From: Bacilli bacterium
GTDB lineage: Bacteria > Bacillota_I > Bacilli_A > RF39 > UBA660
NCBI GenBank assembly: GCA_022793145.1
Contig: JAAWCI010000063.1
Location: forward strand, 1 to 53,963
Reading direction: 5' to 3'
Length of the DNA stretch: 53,963 nt
Below are positions 40,951-50,681 of the stretch, piece by piece. Made by a program: the position numbers and the translations under genes. The notes under the pieces are model-generated. The model searched no databases. It saw only the letters and a list, made by a program, of their open reading frames with translations, and was not told the DNA's origin. Position 1 is the stretch's first letter; each line of letters opens with the position of its first letter.

Positions 40951-41784
40951 ATGATCATCAAAGAAGTAATAGTAAATGATTATTTAACCAAATCGAACCT
41001 TCCTTCTAGTGATTATGTTATTAATCCTTATATTGGTTGTCTTCATGGGTGCAAATATTGTTATGCATCTTTTATGAAAAGATTTACAGGACATAAAGAA
41101 GACTGGGGAACATTTATTGATATTAAAAAAAGTGATAAAAAAATTAATTTAGATAAGATAAGCAAGAAGTCTGTTTTTTTATCATCAGTTACAGATTGTT
41201 ACAATCCAATAGAAGAAGAATATAAAATAACAAGAAAAATTTTAGAACAATTAGTTAACTCAGATTGTTATTTATCAATTTCCACAAAATCAAAGTTGAT
41301 TTTAAGGGATATTGATTTGTTACAAAAAATAAAAAATGTAACAGTAAGTGTTTCCATAAATACATTAAACGAAGAATTTAAAAAGGATATGGATAATGCT
41401 AGTACAATAAAGGAACGGTTTGAAACCTTAAAAGAATTACATAAAAACGGAATCCATACAGTTTTATTTATGTCTCCAATTTTTCCTTATATTACAGAAT
41501 GGAGAGAAATTATAGAAAAGTCAAAAAACTATGTAGATCAATATTGGTTTGAAAATCTCAACTTAAGAGGACAATACAAAAAAGATATAATGGATTATAT
41601 AGCAGAAAAATATCCTAACTACTATGACAGATATATAGAAATTTACATAAAAAAGAAGAATGAATATTGGGAAAACTTAGCAAAAGAGATCGATGAATAC
41701 TGTAAGAATAACAATATCCATTATGTAAATTATTTTTATCATGACGAATTGGTAAAGAGAAAAAAGGAAAACTTAGAACCATAA
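40951..41784 (+). CDS. SPL-family radical SAM protein
   Basis: A 277-aa radical SAM protein with the cluster motif CLHGCKYCYA (Cys30, Cys34, Cys37) preceded by NPYIGC, typical of the spore-photoproduct-lyase-like/Rv2578c group. VFLSSVTDCYNPIEEEYKIT is also characteristic. True SplB repairs the spore photoproduct in DNA and carries an extra conserved Cys and a longer C-terminus, so this shorter protein is more likely a related enzyme of unknown substrate. AGGAGG precedes the ATG. polC follows 46 bp downstream. Confidence 0.8.
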   Translation: MIIKEVIVNDYLTKSNLPSSDYVINPYIGCLHGCKYCYASFMKRFTGHKEDWGTFIDIKKSDKKINLDKISKKSVFLSSVTDCYNPIEEEYKITRKILEQLVNSDCYLSISTKSKLILRDIDLLQKIKNVTVSVSINTLNEEFKKDMDNASTIKERFETLKELHKNGIHTVLFMSPIFPYITEWREIIEKSKNYVDQYWFENLNLRGQYKKDIMDYIAEKYPNYYDRYIEIYIKKKNEYWENLAKEIDEYCKNNNIHYVNYFYHDELVKRKKENLEP

Positions 41785-41830
41785 TTGACAAGTCAATTAT
41801 AAAACAAATGGAAGGTATAGAGGTGGTAAA

Positions 41831-44800
41831 ATGCAGGATAAATTGAAAATATTATTAGAGCAATTAGAAATAAATGAGGAAAGCAAAACTTTTTTTGAAG
41901 GAGGAATGTTAGAGAGGATCAAATGTAATAAGCAAATTATGAGTTATAGTTTTGAAATAACACTAAAAAAGTTATTGCCTCCAGAATTGGCTTATTTTTT
42001 CCTAGACCGCTTGCATCAAACATTTGAAAATATTGGAAAAGTAGCTGCAACATTTAAAATAGAAGAAATAGAAGCTGAAAAAGTGAAAGAATATTATAGT
42101 TATTTATTAGAAAAATATAGTGAGAATGCTGCTAGCTTAGAAGTTTTAAAAGACTATAATCCAGAATATCAAAATGATATTTTAACAATTGTAGTTGGAA
42201 ATAAAGTAGAACAAATGAAACTAGAAGGACTAGAACCTTATTTTCTAGAAGATTTAGGAAAAGTTGGGATAAATATATCTATAGTAATTAATGTAAATAG
42301 TGATATTAATAGTGAAGTAGAAAAAGAAATAGAAGCAGAAAGGCTAGCTTCTATTAATGAAGAATTATTAAATAGACCAGAACCAGCAGTAGAACAAGCA
42401 GAAGAACCAAAAAAGAAATTTATTCCAAAAGATTTTAAAAGAAAACCTTTAATTCAAGAACCAGATAATCCAGATGTAATTATGGGTACATTGATTGAAA
42501 CTGAAGTTACAGAATTAAGACAAATTGCAGGAGAAGTAGCAAACGTTACAATAGAAGGTTATATCTTTGGGATAGAAGTTCGTGAAACAAAAACTGAGCT
42601 TAAAATTATTACTTTAAAGATTACAGACTATACTGATAGTATTTATGGAAAAATATTTGTAAATGATGAAGAGGAATTTAAAATAATTTCAAAACAAATA
42701 AAAGCTGGAAAATGGTTTAAATTTAAAGGGGCTATCAAAAATGATGTTTACAGTAAAGAGCTCACATTTTCTATTAAGGATATTAACGTATTAAAAAAAG
42801 AAGTTTCAAAAAGAATTGACGATGCTCCTACTAAAAGGGTAGAACTTCATGCGCATACTTTTATGAGTCAAATGGATGGATTAGTAGACGAATCTAAATT
42901 AGTAAAGCAGGCAATAGAATGGGGCCATAAAGCAATTGCAATCACAGATCATAATGGTGTTCAAGCATTTCCACATGTTTATAATATGGTAAGAGATTAT
43001 AACAAAGGAAAAGAAGATAATGAAAAATTTAAAGCTTTATATGGAACAGAACTTACAATGGTTGATGATGAAGTAAAAATTGTAGTAAGACCAAATGATA
43101 GTCGTTTATTAGATAATACTTATGTTGTTTTTGACTTTGAAACGACTGGATTTAATGCTGGTGGAGGAGACACTGTTATTGAAATAGGAGCTGTCAAAAT
43201 ATTAAATGGAGAAATTATTGATAAATATGATGAATTAATTAATCCAGGAAGACCACTTCCTAAAAAAATTACAGAAGTAACAAGCATTACAGATGATATG
43301 TTACAAGATAAAGACAATGAAGAAAATGCAATGAAACGATTTATAGAGTGGTATGGAGATCTTCCAATGGTAGCTCATAATGCGAAATTTGATGTTTCCT
43401 TCCTAGAAATGGCTTATCAGAAATATAATTTAGGTGAATATACAAATACTGTTATTGATACATTAGAATTATCTCGTACTATGGATAGCTCTTTTGGAAG
43501 ACACAGTCTTTCAGCATTAGTAAAACGTTATGATGTTCCTTTTGATGAAGAATCTCACCATAGAGGAGATTATGATGCTGAAGCAACAGCTTATGTATTT
43601 CATAAAATGATGAAAAAATTAGAAGGGATGAATTTTGAAAAAATCTCTGATTTAGATAAACTTGTATCCAAAGATGAAATTCATAAATATGGACGAACAT
43701 ACCATATTAATTTAATTGCACAAAATAAAGTTGGATTAAAAAATTTATTTAAAATTGTGAGTCTTGCCAATACGAAATATTTATATAAAACCCCTAGAAT
43801 TCTAAGAAGTGAAATTGCGAGACTTCGAGAAGGAATCTTAGTGGGAAGTGGTTGTTATGAAAGTGAAGTTTTTACAGAAGGAAGAAGTAAAAGTGATGAA
43901 GAATTAAGCAACATCATAAAATTCTATGACTACGTAGAAGTACAGCCTCCTGAAGTCTATAGTCACTTATTACAAATGAATGATTTTGCGAATGAAGCAG
44001 AACTCCTAGAACATTTAAAAAAGGTAATTCGTGTTACAGAAGAAGCTGGAAAACTAGTAGTAGCAACAGGAGATGTGCATCATTTAAATAGAGATGATAA
44101 AATCTATAGAAGTATTATTGTAAATCAAAAAGTTCCAGGAGGAGGAAGACATCCTCTAGCTCGTAATAATATCAAAGAAATTCCATGTCAACATTTTAGA
44201 ACAACTCGCGAAATGGTAGAAGATTTTTCTTTCTTAGATGATGAAACAATAAAAAGAATTGTTATTGATAATCCTAATAGAATAGCGGATATGTGTGAGA
44301 TTATAGAAGTAATTATAGAAACAGGGGGGGTTCCATTTTCCCCAAAAATTGATAAATCAGTAGAAACTGCTACAGAACTCGTTTATACAAGAGCAGGTGA
44401 CTGGTATGGAGATCCACTTCCGCAAAATATAGAAGAACGTATTGCAACAGAGCTTTATGGAGATGGAGTATTAAAAGCAATTAAAGAAAATATGAAAAAA
44501 GAGGGAATAGAAGAAGGAGAAGCATTTACGAAAGAAGCTTTAAAAAGACTTCATGATATTATTCTAGAAGGATTTGAACCAATAAAAAGTTTACTTCGAG
44601 AAAATATTAAAGAAAGTAGTGAAGAAGAATTAACGCCTGAAGATTTAGAAAAAAAAGTGAAAAAAAGTTTAGGTGGAATTATTGGAGGAGGTTTCGACGT
44701 AATTTATTTAATTGCTCAGAAACTTGTAAAACATTCAAATGATGATGGATATTTAGTTGGCTCACGTGGATCAGTAGGTTCATCCTTTGTTGCAACTATG

Positions 44801-46459
44801 ATGGGAATTACAGAAGTAAATCCTTTGCCAGCACATTATAGATGTTTGAATTGTAAATGTAGTATTTTTGAGGATGAAGAAGGAAAAGCGTTGGGTGCTA
44901 GTTATTCTAGTGGATTTGATTTGCCCGATAAGGTTTGTCCAAATTGTGGTGAAAACATGTATAAAGACGGCCAGGATATGCCATTTGCGACATTCTTAGG
45001 ATTTAATGCAGACAAAGTACCTGATATAGACTTAAATTTTTCTGATTTAAATCAAGCTTCAGCTCATGATTATACCAAAGTCCTATTTGGGGTAGATAAT
45101 GTATATCGTGCTGGAACTATCGGTACAGTAGCAGAAAAAACAGCTTTTGGTTTTGTAAAAGGATATTTAGAAGAGAAAAATTTGATTATGAGAGGCGCAG
45201 AAATAGAACGTATTGCAATGGGATGTACTGGAGTAAAAAGGACAACAGGTCAACATCCAGGTGGAATCGTTGTTATTCCTGGATATATGGATGTGTTTGA
45301 TTTTACCCCATTCCAATACCCAGCAGATGATGTTACTGCAGCTTGGAGAACAACACATTTTGATTATCACGCGATTGATCAAGATGTATTGAAACTAGAT
45401 ATTTTAGGACATTCAGATCCAACTCAACTTCGTATGATTCAGGATTTAACTGGAATGGACATTACAAAAGTACCATTAGATGATAAAGAAACAATGGCGA
45501 TTTTCTTGTCACCAGAACCATTAGGCGTAACAGAAGATAAAATCATGTGTCCAACAGGAACACTTGGAATTCCGGAATTTGGAACTCCATTTACAATTGG
45601 AATGTTAGTGGATACAAAGCCAAAAACTTTCTCAGAATTAATCAAAATTTCAGGTCTTTCTCATGGTACTGATGTATGGCTTGGAAATGCTCAAGAATTA
45701 ATTCGAAATAAAGTTGTACCATTTAAAGATGTTATTGGGTGTCGTGATGATATCATGGTTTATTTGATGTATAATGGTGTTGAACCAATTAAGGCTTTTA
45801 AAATTATGGAGTTTGTTCGTAAAGGAAAAGCAAGTAAAGATCCTGATACATGGGCAGGACATGTAGAAACCATGAAAAATGCTGGAATAGCAGATTGGTT
45901 TATTGGATCCTGTGGAAAGATAAAATACATGTTCCCAAAAGCACACGCAGCAGCTTATGTTATTAGCGCTTTTCGTATTGCATGGTTTAAAGTACACATG
46001 CCTGTTATTTATTATGCAACTTATCTTTCAGCACGAATTACAGATTATGATATTGACGCAATGATTGAAGGGTATGATGCCATTAAACGAAAAATGCAAG
46101 AAATAGCAAATAAAGGATATGATGCAACAAATAAGGATGCAGCAGTACTAGAAACTTTGAAAATAGCGCTTGAAGCAACAGCTCGTGGTATGAAGTTTGC
46201 TCCAATAGACTTAAACAAAAGTGAAGCAACTACATTTGTAGTAGAAGGGGAGGATACAATGATCCCTCCATTCTCTACGATTGACGGTCTTGGAGATACA
46301 GTTGCTAAAACACTTGTAGAAGAAAGGAAGAAACATCCATTTATGAATATTGAGGATGTAGCTAAGAGAGGAAAAGTATCAGCAACTTTAATGGATAAAA
46401 TGAAAATGATGGGAATTTTTGATGGAATGGATGAATCTAGTCAATTAAGCTTATTTTAG
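41831..46459 (+). CDS. polC: DNA polymerase III alpha subunit, PolC type
   Basis: A 1542-aa replicative polymerase of the Gram-positive PolC type, longer than the usual ~1440. Order: N-terminal domain (1-210) ending in an acidic linker, OB fold (about 215-325), split PHP domain (VELHAHTFMSQMDGLVD; ITDHNGVQAFPH), inserted proofreading exonuclease (YVVFDFETTGFNAGG near 434; HNAKFDVSFL), zinc finger (CLNCKCS and CPNCG), palm with PDIDLNFSD and DILGHSDPT, and C-terminal helix-hairpin-helix region (ATLMDKMKMMGIFDGM). All key residues I can check are present. AGAGGTG precedes the ATG. A run of seven G occurs in the coding region at 44324-44330. Confidence 0.96.
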   Translation: MQDKLKILLEQLEINEESKTFFEGGMLERIKCNKQIMSYSFEITLKKLLPPELAYFFLDRLHQTFENIGKVAATFKIEEIEAEKVKEYYSYLLEKYSENAASLEVLKDYNPEYQNDILTIVVGNKVEQMKLEGLEPYFLEDLGKVGINISIVINVNSDINSEVEKEIEAERLASINEELLNRPEPAVEQAEEPKKKFIPKDFKRKPLIQEPDNPDVIMGTLIETEVTELRQIAGEVANVTIEGYIFGIEVRETKTELKIITLKITDYTDSIYGKIFVNDEEEFKIISKQIKAGKWFKFKGAIKNDVYSKELTFSIKDINVLKKEVSKRIDDAPTKRVELHAHTFMSQMDGLVDESKLVKQAIEWGHKAIAITDHNGVQAFPHVYNMVRDYNKGKEDNEKFKALYGTELTMVDDEVKIVVRPNDSRLLDNTYVVFDFETTGFNAGGGDTVIEIGAVKILNGEIIDKYDELINPGRPLPKKITEVTSITDDMLQDKDNEENAMKRFIEWYGDLPMVAHNAKFDVSFLEMAYQKYNLGEYTNTVIDTLELSRTMDSSFGRHSLSALVKRYDVPFDEESHHRGDYDAEATAYVFHKMMKKLEGMNFEKISDLDKLVSKDEIHKYGRTYHINLIAQNKVGLKNLFKIVSLANTKYLYKTPRILRSEIARLREGILVGSGCYESEVFTEGRSKSDEELSNIIKFYDYVEVQPPEVYSHLLQMNDFANEAELLEHLKKVIRVTEEAGKLVVATGDVHHLNRDDKIYRSIIVNQKVPGGGRHPLARNNIKEIPCQHFRTTREMVEDFSFLDDETIKRIVIDNPNRIADMCEIIEVIIETGGVPFSPKIDKSVETATELVYTRAGDWYGDPLPQNIEERIATELYGDGVLKAIKENMKKEGIEEGEAFTKEALKRLHDIILEGFEPIKSLLRENIKESSEEELTPEDLEKKVKKSLGGIIGGGFDVIYLIAQKLVKHSNDDGYLVGSRGSVGSSFVATMMGITEVNPLPAHYRCLNCKCSIFEDEEGKALGASYSSGFDLPDKVCPNCGENMYKDGQDMPFATFLGFNADKVPDIDLNFSDLNQASAHDYTKVLFGVDNVYRAGTIGTVAEKTAFGFVKGYLEEKNLIMRGAEIERIAMGCTGVKRTTGQHPGGIVVIPGYMDVFDFTPFQYPADDVTAAWRTTHFDYHAIDQDVLKLDILGHSDPTQLRMIQDLTGMDITKVPLDDKETMAIFLSPEPLGVTEDKIMCPTGTLGIPEFGTPFTIGMLVDTKPKTFSELIKISGLSHGTDVWLGNAQELIRNKVVPFKDVIGCRDDIMVYLMYNGVEPIKAFKIMEFVRKGKASKDPDTWAGHVETMKNAGIADWFIGSCGKIKYMFPKAHAAAYVISAFRIAWFKVHMPVIYYATYLSARITDYDIDAMIEGYDAIKRKMQEIANKGYDATNKDAAVLETLKIALEATARGMKFAPIDLNKSEATTFVVEGEDTMIPPFSTIDGLGDTVAKTLVEERKKHPFMNIEDVAKRGKVSATLMDKMKMMGIFDGMDESSQLSLF

Positions 46460-46484
46460 AATGTCTTTATGACATTCTTTTTGT
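46457..46484 (+). terminator. intrinsic terminator after polC
   Basis: AGAATGTC and GACATTCT arms overlapping the stop codon, followed by T run. Confidence 0.75.
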
Positions 46485-46560
46485 ATAGTAAATTATATTT
46501 TAATGATTTCTCTTTTTAATATAATTATTTTTTAGTATAATAAAAATAGAGGTGAAATAG

Positions 46561-47934
46561 ATGAATCTTGTGAAAGATATTAATCCTAATATATTTAGGG
46601 AATACGATTTAAGGGGAATTTATCCAGAAGATATAACAGAAGATGTAGCATATACTTTAGGAAAAAGTTTTGGAACTTACATTAAGCAGTTTGGGCATGA
46701 GAAAACAGTTGTTGGGCATGACAATCGATTGTCATCACCATCCTTGTCAGAAGCTTTAATAAAAGGAATTTTAGAAACTGGCATAGACGTTATTAATCTA
46801 GGACTTGTAACTACTCCAATGTATTATTTTGCAAAATATCATTTGGAAATATACTCTGGTATTATGATTACTGCTAGTCATAATCCAAAAGAATACAATG
46901 GTTTTAAAATGTCCTTTTCAAAAGTAGGAAATGCTTATGGAGAGCAAATTCAAGCATTTCGTGAATTTACACACGCTCTAAATTTTGACGAAGGAAAAGG
47001 AACTGAGGTCAAACTTGATTTAAAAAATAGTTACTTAAAACTTTTAAAAAATTCTGTTGATTTTGGAAGCAGAAAAATAAAAGTTGTTGTAGATTGTGGA
47101 AATGGAACAGGTTCTATTATTATTAAGGATGTTTTGGAAATGCTACCGATTGAATATGAACTGTTATATTCAGAAAGTGATGGCAATTTTCCGAATCATC
47201 ATCCTGATCCAAGTGTAGCTTCCAATATGGTAGATTTAGGAAATAAAGTTCGAGAATTAAAATATGATTTTGGAATTGGAATAGATGGAGATGCTGATAG
47301 GGTAGGAATTGTTGATGAAAATGGAAAAGTAATTCCTACTGATTTGGTAATGGCCATTATATACAGATATTTATATCCAAACATGAAAAATAAAAAAGCT
47401 TTATTTGATGTCAAATGTTCAAAAGCATTAATTGATGATTTAGAAGAACAGGGAATAGAACCCATTATGTATCGAACAGGAAATTCTTATACGAATATGA
47501 AAATGCAAGAAGGGGACTTTGATTTTGGAGGAGAATACTCTGGACATATTTTCTTTAGAGATAAATTTCCGGGATTTGATGATGGAATTTATGGAGGACT
47601 TCGAATGATAGAAATTTTATCTTATAGTGATAAAAACTTTAGTGATTTGTTAGAAGGAATTCATGAGTATTACTCAACAGAAGAAATAAAAATTGCAGTA
47701 ACAGATGAAACGAAATTTGATATTGTAGAAAAAGTAAAAGAATATGCCTTATCTAAAAATTATTCTATTATTACATTAGATGGAGTACGTGTCTCTTTTG
47801 ATGATGGTTGGGCTTTAGTAAGGGCCTCAAACACAGGACCAAATTTAACCATACGTTTTGAAGCGATTTCCGAAGAACGATTAATGGAACTCCAAAATGA
47901 ATTTATAAATGTGATAGAAACTTCTAGAAAATAG
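46561..47934 (+). CDS. phosphomannomutase/phosphoglucomutase
   Basis: A 457-aa alpha-D-phosphohexomutase. The phosphoserine loop is TASHNPKEYNGFKMS, the Mg loop GIDGDADRVGIVDENG, the sugar-binding loop GGEYSGHIFF, and the C-terminal phosphate-binding loop RASNTGPNLTIRFEA. It interconverts hexose 1- and 6-phosphates for cell-wall and polysaccharide precursors. The ManB-like GGEYSGH suggests dual Man/Glc specificity. TATAAT (46536-46541) lies seven bases before AGAGGTGA. The gene is a single unit with a terminator overlapping its end. Confidence 0.9.
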   Translation: MNLVKDINPNIFREYDLRGIYPEDITEDVAYTLGKSFGTYIKQFGHEKTVVGHDNRLSSPSLSEALIKGILETGIDVINLGLVTTPMYYFAKYHLEIYSGIMITASHNPKEYNGFKMSFSKVGNAYGEQIQAFREFTHALNFDEGKGTEVKLDLKNSYLKLLKNSVDFGSRKIKVVVDCGNGTGSIIIKDVLEMLPIEYELLYSESDGNFPNHHPDPSVASNMVDLGNKVRELKYDFGIGIDGDADRVGIVDENGKVIPTDLVMAIIYRYLYPNMKNKKALFDVKCSKALIDDLEEQGIEPIMYRTGNSYTNMKMQEGDFDFGGEYSGHIFFRDKFPGFDDGIYGGLRMIEILSYSDKNFSDLLEGIHEYYSTEEIKIAVTDETKFDIVEKVKEYALSKNYSIITLDGVRVSFDDGWALVRASNTGPNLTIRFEAISEERLMELQNEFINVIETSRK

Positions 47935-47945
47935 AAGTTTCTTTT
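47919..47945 (+). terminator. intrinsic terminator
   Basis: GAAACTTCTA and TAGAAGTTTC arms with the stop codon inside, followed by TTTT. Confidence 0.7.
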
Positions 47946-47984
47946 GTTATAGGAGATATGCTAGCATTTAAATTATTTTTCTTG

Positions 47985-48003
47985 TATAATGAAACTAGGT
48001 GAT
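47985..48003 (+). promoter_or_regulatory. -10 box fused to ribosome binding site of polA
   Basis: TATAAT (47985-47990), six bases, AGGTGAT (47997-48003), ATG at 48007. The implied 5' UTR is about ten bases. No clear -35 box. Confidence 0.5.
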
Positions 48004-48006
48004 AAA

Positions 48007-50595
48007 ATGGCAAAAATAATATTAGTGGATGGAAATAATCTTTTATTTAGAAGTTATTATGCAACAGCATATACAGGAAACTTTATGAAAAATAGCAAGG
48101 ATTTTCCGACAAATGCCTTATTTGGATTTACAAACATGATGAACAAAATCATTTTAGAAGAAAAACCAACTCATATCATGGTTGCTTTTGACAAGGGGAA
48201 AACCTTTAGACACGAAAAATATACGGATTATAAAGGTGGCAGAATTGAAACTCCAAACGAATTAAAAATGCAATTTCCAGTGGCAAAACAATTGCTAGCT
48301 GAAATGGGAATTACATCTTTTGAAATTGATAATTATGAAGCCGATGATATCATAGGAACGTTTGCGCGTTATTGTGATGAAAAACCAGAATGGATTGGAA
48401 CAATTATTAGTAGTGATAAAGACTTACTTCAATTAATTAGTCATGATGTAGATATGAAGTTATTAAAACAAAAAGATTATATCCGCTATAATTATGAATC
48501 ATTTTTTGAAGATTATGGAATTGTACCAGAACGAATGATAGATTTAAAATCTTTAATGGGAGATAGTTCAGATAATATTCCAGGAGTAAAAGGAATTGGA
48601 GAAAAAACAGCTCTAAAATTATTACAAGAATATGGAACATTAGATGGAATTTATGAAAGCATAGATAAAATTGGAGTCAAAACAGCTCAAAAATTAGAAG
48701 AAGAAAAAGAAAAAGCTTACATGAGTTATGATTTGGCAACGATATATAAAGAAGTTCCAATTCCATTCAACCCAGAAGAGCTTGTTTATAGAGGTAATCA
48801 AAAAGGTTTAAATGACTTATATGAAGAATTAGAATTCTATTCTTTTATAAAGAAAAATAAAAAAGAAGAATTAGATAAAAAATCTTTAGATATCGAAATT
48901 TTAACAGATTTGGAAAATGTGAATTTAAATGGAGAAGTAGCTGTTTATTTAGAACTTTTTGGAACTAACTATCACACTGCAGAACCATTAGGATTGGGAA
49001 TATATAATAGAGATAAAGCCTTTTATATTTCAATTGATACGTTAAAAAAATATCCTGAATTTTTAAAAGATAATCCAAAATATACATATGATTTTAAAAA
49101 AAATATTGTTGTTTTAAAAAAAGTTGGAATTAATTTTGAAAATTGTATTTTTGATACGATGATTGCAGCCTATTTACTAGAATACAATGCAAAAGAAGAT
49201 ATTGCCTATTTAGCCAATCAATTTGATTATGATATTTTCTTCTATGAGTCTATTTTTGGAAAAAACAAAAAACAGGAAAAACCAAATGAAGAAATTATTG
49301 CATATCATGCTGTTATGAAAGCAAAATTTATTTATGAGACAAAAGAATTATTTCAAAATAAATTAGAAAAAGAAGAAATGTGTTCTTTATATTATGACAT
49401 TGAATTACCACTTTCCATTGTACTTGCAGATATGGAATATACAGGAGTATATGTAAGTCGTGAAACAATAGAAGAAATGGGAAAAGAAATAAAAGCCAAA
49501 ATCGATTTATTACAGGAAGAAATTTATAAGCAAGCAGGATGTGAATTTAATATATCATCTCCAAATCAATTAGGTGAGATTTTATTTGATAAATTAGAGT
49601 TACCACATGGAAAAAAAGGAAAGAAAGGGTACTCAACGGCAGTAGATGTTTTAAAGAAACTTCAAGGGACACATCCAATTATTGATGCAATTATGGAATT
49701 TCGAACATTAACAAAATTATATACAACTTATGTAGAAGGACTTAAAAATTCAATCATGGGAGATTCAAAAATCCATACAATTTATATGCAAGCAACAACT
49801 AGAACAGGAAGATTATCTTCAATAGAACCAAATCTTCAAAATATTCCAGCAAGAAATGAATATGGAAAAATTATTAGGAAAGCATTTATTCCAAGTAAAG
49901 ATTCTATTATTTTAAGTAGTGATTACTCTCAAATAGAATTAAGAATGTTAGCTCATATTGCAGATGTAGAATCTTTAAAAAAGGCATTTCATGAAAATAT
50001 TGATATTCATACAAAAACAGCAAGTGACTTATTTAAAACTCCATTAGAAGAAGTAACAAATCAACAGAGAAGAATGGCAAAAGCTGTTAATTTTGGAATT
50101 ATATATGGGATTAGCAGTTTTGGACTATCAGAAAATTTAAGTATTCCTCCAAAAGAAGCCAAAGAATTTATAGACAATTATTTGCTTACTTATCCTGGTA
50201 TTAAAGATTATATGGATAAAATTGTAGATCAAGCATATCAAGATGGATATGTAAAAACCTTATTGGGAAGAAAGAGATTACTACCAGAACTGAAAAATCC
50301 AAATTATATGATACGAAATAGTGGGGAGAGAATGGCTTTAAATACTCCGATTCAAGGAACAAGTGCAGACTTAATAAAAAAAGCAATGGTAGATATTTAT
50401 AAAGAATTTGAAAAACAAAATATCAAAAGTAAAATGATATTACAAGTGCATGATGAGCTTGTATTTGATTGCTTATTAGAAGAAAAAGAAAAAGTGATTT
50501 CTATTGTGTCTGAAAAAATGGATCAAGTTTATCCTTTATCAATTCCACTAGAAGTAGATATAGAATATGGAGATAATTGGTATGAGGCCAAATAA
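48007..50595 (+). CDS. polA: DNA polymerase I
   Basis: An 862-aa repair polymerase. The 5'-3' exonuclease domain (about 1-290) has LVDGNNLLFRSYYAT, EADDIIGT and SGDSSDNIPGVKGIGEKTA-like MGDSSDNIPGVKG. The middle 3'-5' exonuclease-like domain lacks the acidic residues (YLELFG where DxE is expected), so proofreading is lost as in Bacillus Pol I. The polymerase has motif A DYSQIELRMLAHIA, motif B RRMAKAVNFGIIYG and motif C QVHDELVFD. The start at 48007 follows AGGTGAT; the ATG at 47989 lies inside the -10 region. Confidence 0.95.
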   Translation: MAKIILVDGNNLLFRSYYATAYTGNFMKNSKDFPTNALFGFTNMMNKIILEEKPTHIMVAFDKGKTFRHEKYTDYKGGRIETPNELKMQFPVAKQLLAEMGITSFEIDNYEADDIIGTFARYCDEKPEWIGTIISSDKDLLQLISHDVDMKLLKQKDYIRYNYESFFEDYGIVPERMIDLKSLMGDSSDNIPGVKGIGEKTALKLLQEYGTLDGIYESIDKIGVKTAQKLEEEKEKAYMSYDLATIYKEVPIPFNPEELVYRGNQKGLNDLYEELEFYSFIKKNKKEELDKKSLDIEILTDLENVNLNGEVAVYLELFGTNYHTAEPLGLGIYNRDKAFYISIDTLKKYPEFLKDNPKYTYDFKKNIVVLKKVGINFENCIFDTMIAAYLLEYNAKEDIAYLANQFDYDIFFYESIFGKNKKQEKPNEEIIAYHAVMKAKFIYETKELFQNKLEKEEMCSLYYDIELPLSIVLADMEYTGVYVSRETIEEMGKEIKAKIDLLQEEIYKQAGCEFNISSPNQLGEILFDKLELPHGKKGKKGYSTAVDVLKKLQGTHPIIDAIMEFRTLTKLYTTYVEGLKNSIMGDSKIHTIYMQATTRTGRLSSIEPNLQNIPARNEYGKIIRKAFIPSKDSIILSSDYSQIELRMLAHIADVESLKKAFHENIDIHTKTASDLFKTPLEEVTNQQRRMAKAVNFGIIYGISSFGLSENLSIPPKEAKEFIDNYLLTYPGIKDYMDKIVDQAYQDGYVKTLLGRKRLLPELKNPNYMIRNSGERMALNTPIQGTSADLIKKAMVDIYKEFEKQNIKSKMILQVHDELVFDCLLEEKEKVISIVSEKMDQVYPLSIPLEVDIEYGDNWYEAK

Positions 50596-50597
50596 AG

Positions 50598-50626
50598 TTG
50601 ACTTATTTTTAGAACTATTTTATAAT
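50598..50626 (+). promoter_or_regulatory. sigma-A promoter of the CDF-GNAT gene
   Basis: TTGACT (50598-50603), 17 bp, TATAAT (50621-50626). Confidence 0.65.
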
Positions 50627-50641
50627 GAATGGACATATATT

Positions 50642-50666
50642 AAAGTACTACTTGTTAGTACTTTTT
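50642..50666 (+). terminator. leader hairpin (possible attenuator) before the CDF-GNAT gene
   Basis: AAAGTACT and AGTACTTT form a perfect 8-bp stem with a 7-nt loop and trailing T run, placed between the promoter and the ribosome binding site. Its terminator-like shape inside the leader suggests conditional read-through, but polA has no other terminator, so it could simply terminate polA transcripts. Confidence 0.5.
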
Positions 50667-50681
50667 CATGAGGTGAAATAA

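Noticed and set aside
40951..41784. True spore photoproduct lyase (splB)
   Set aside because: The protein is shorter than SplB and I cannot find the additional C-terminal Cys used by SplB; only the family level is supported.
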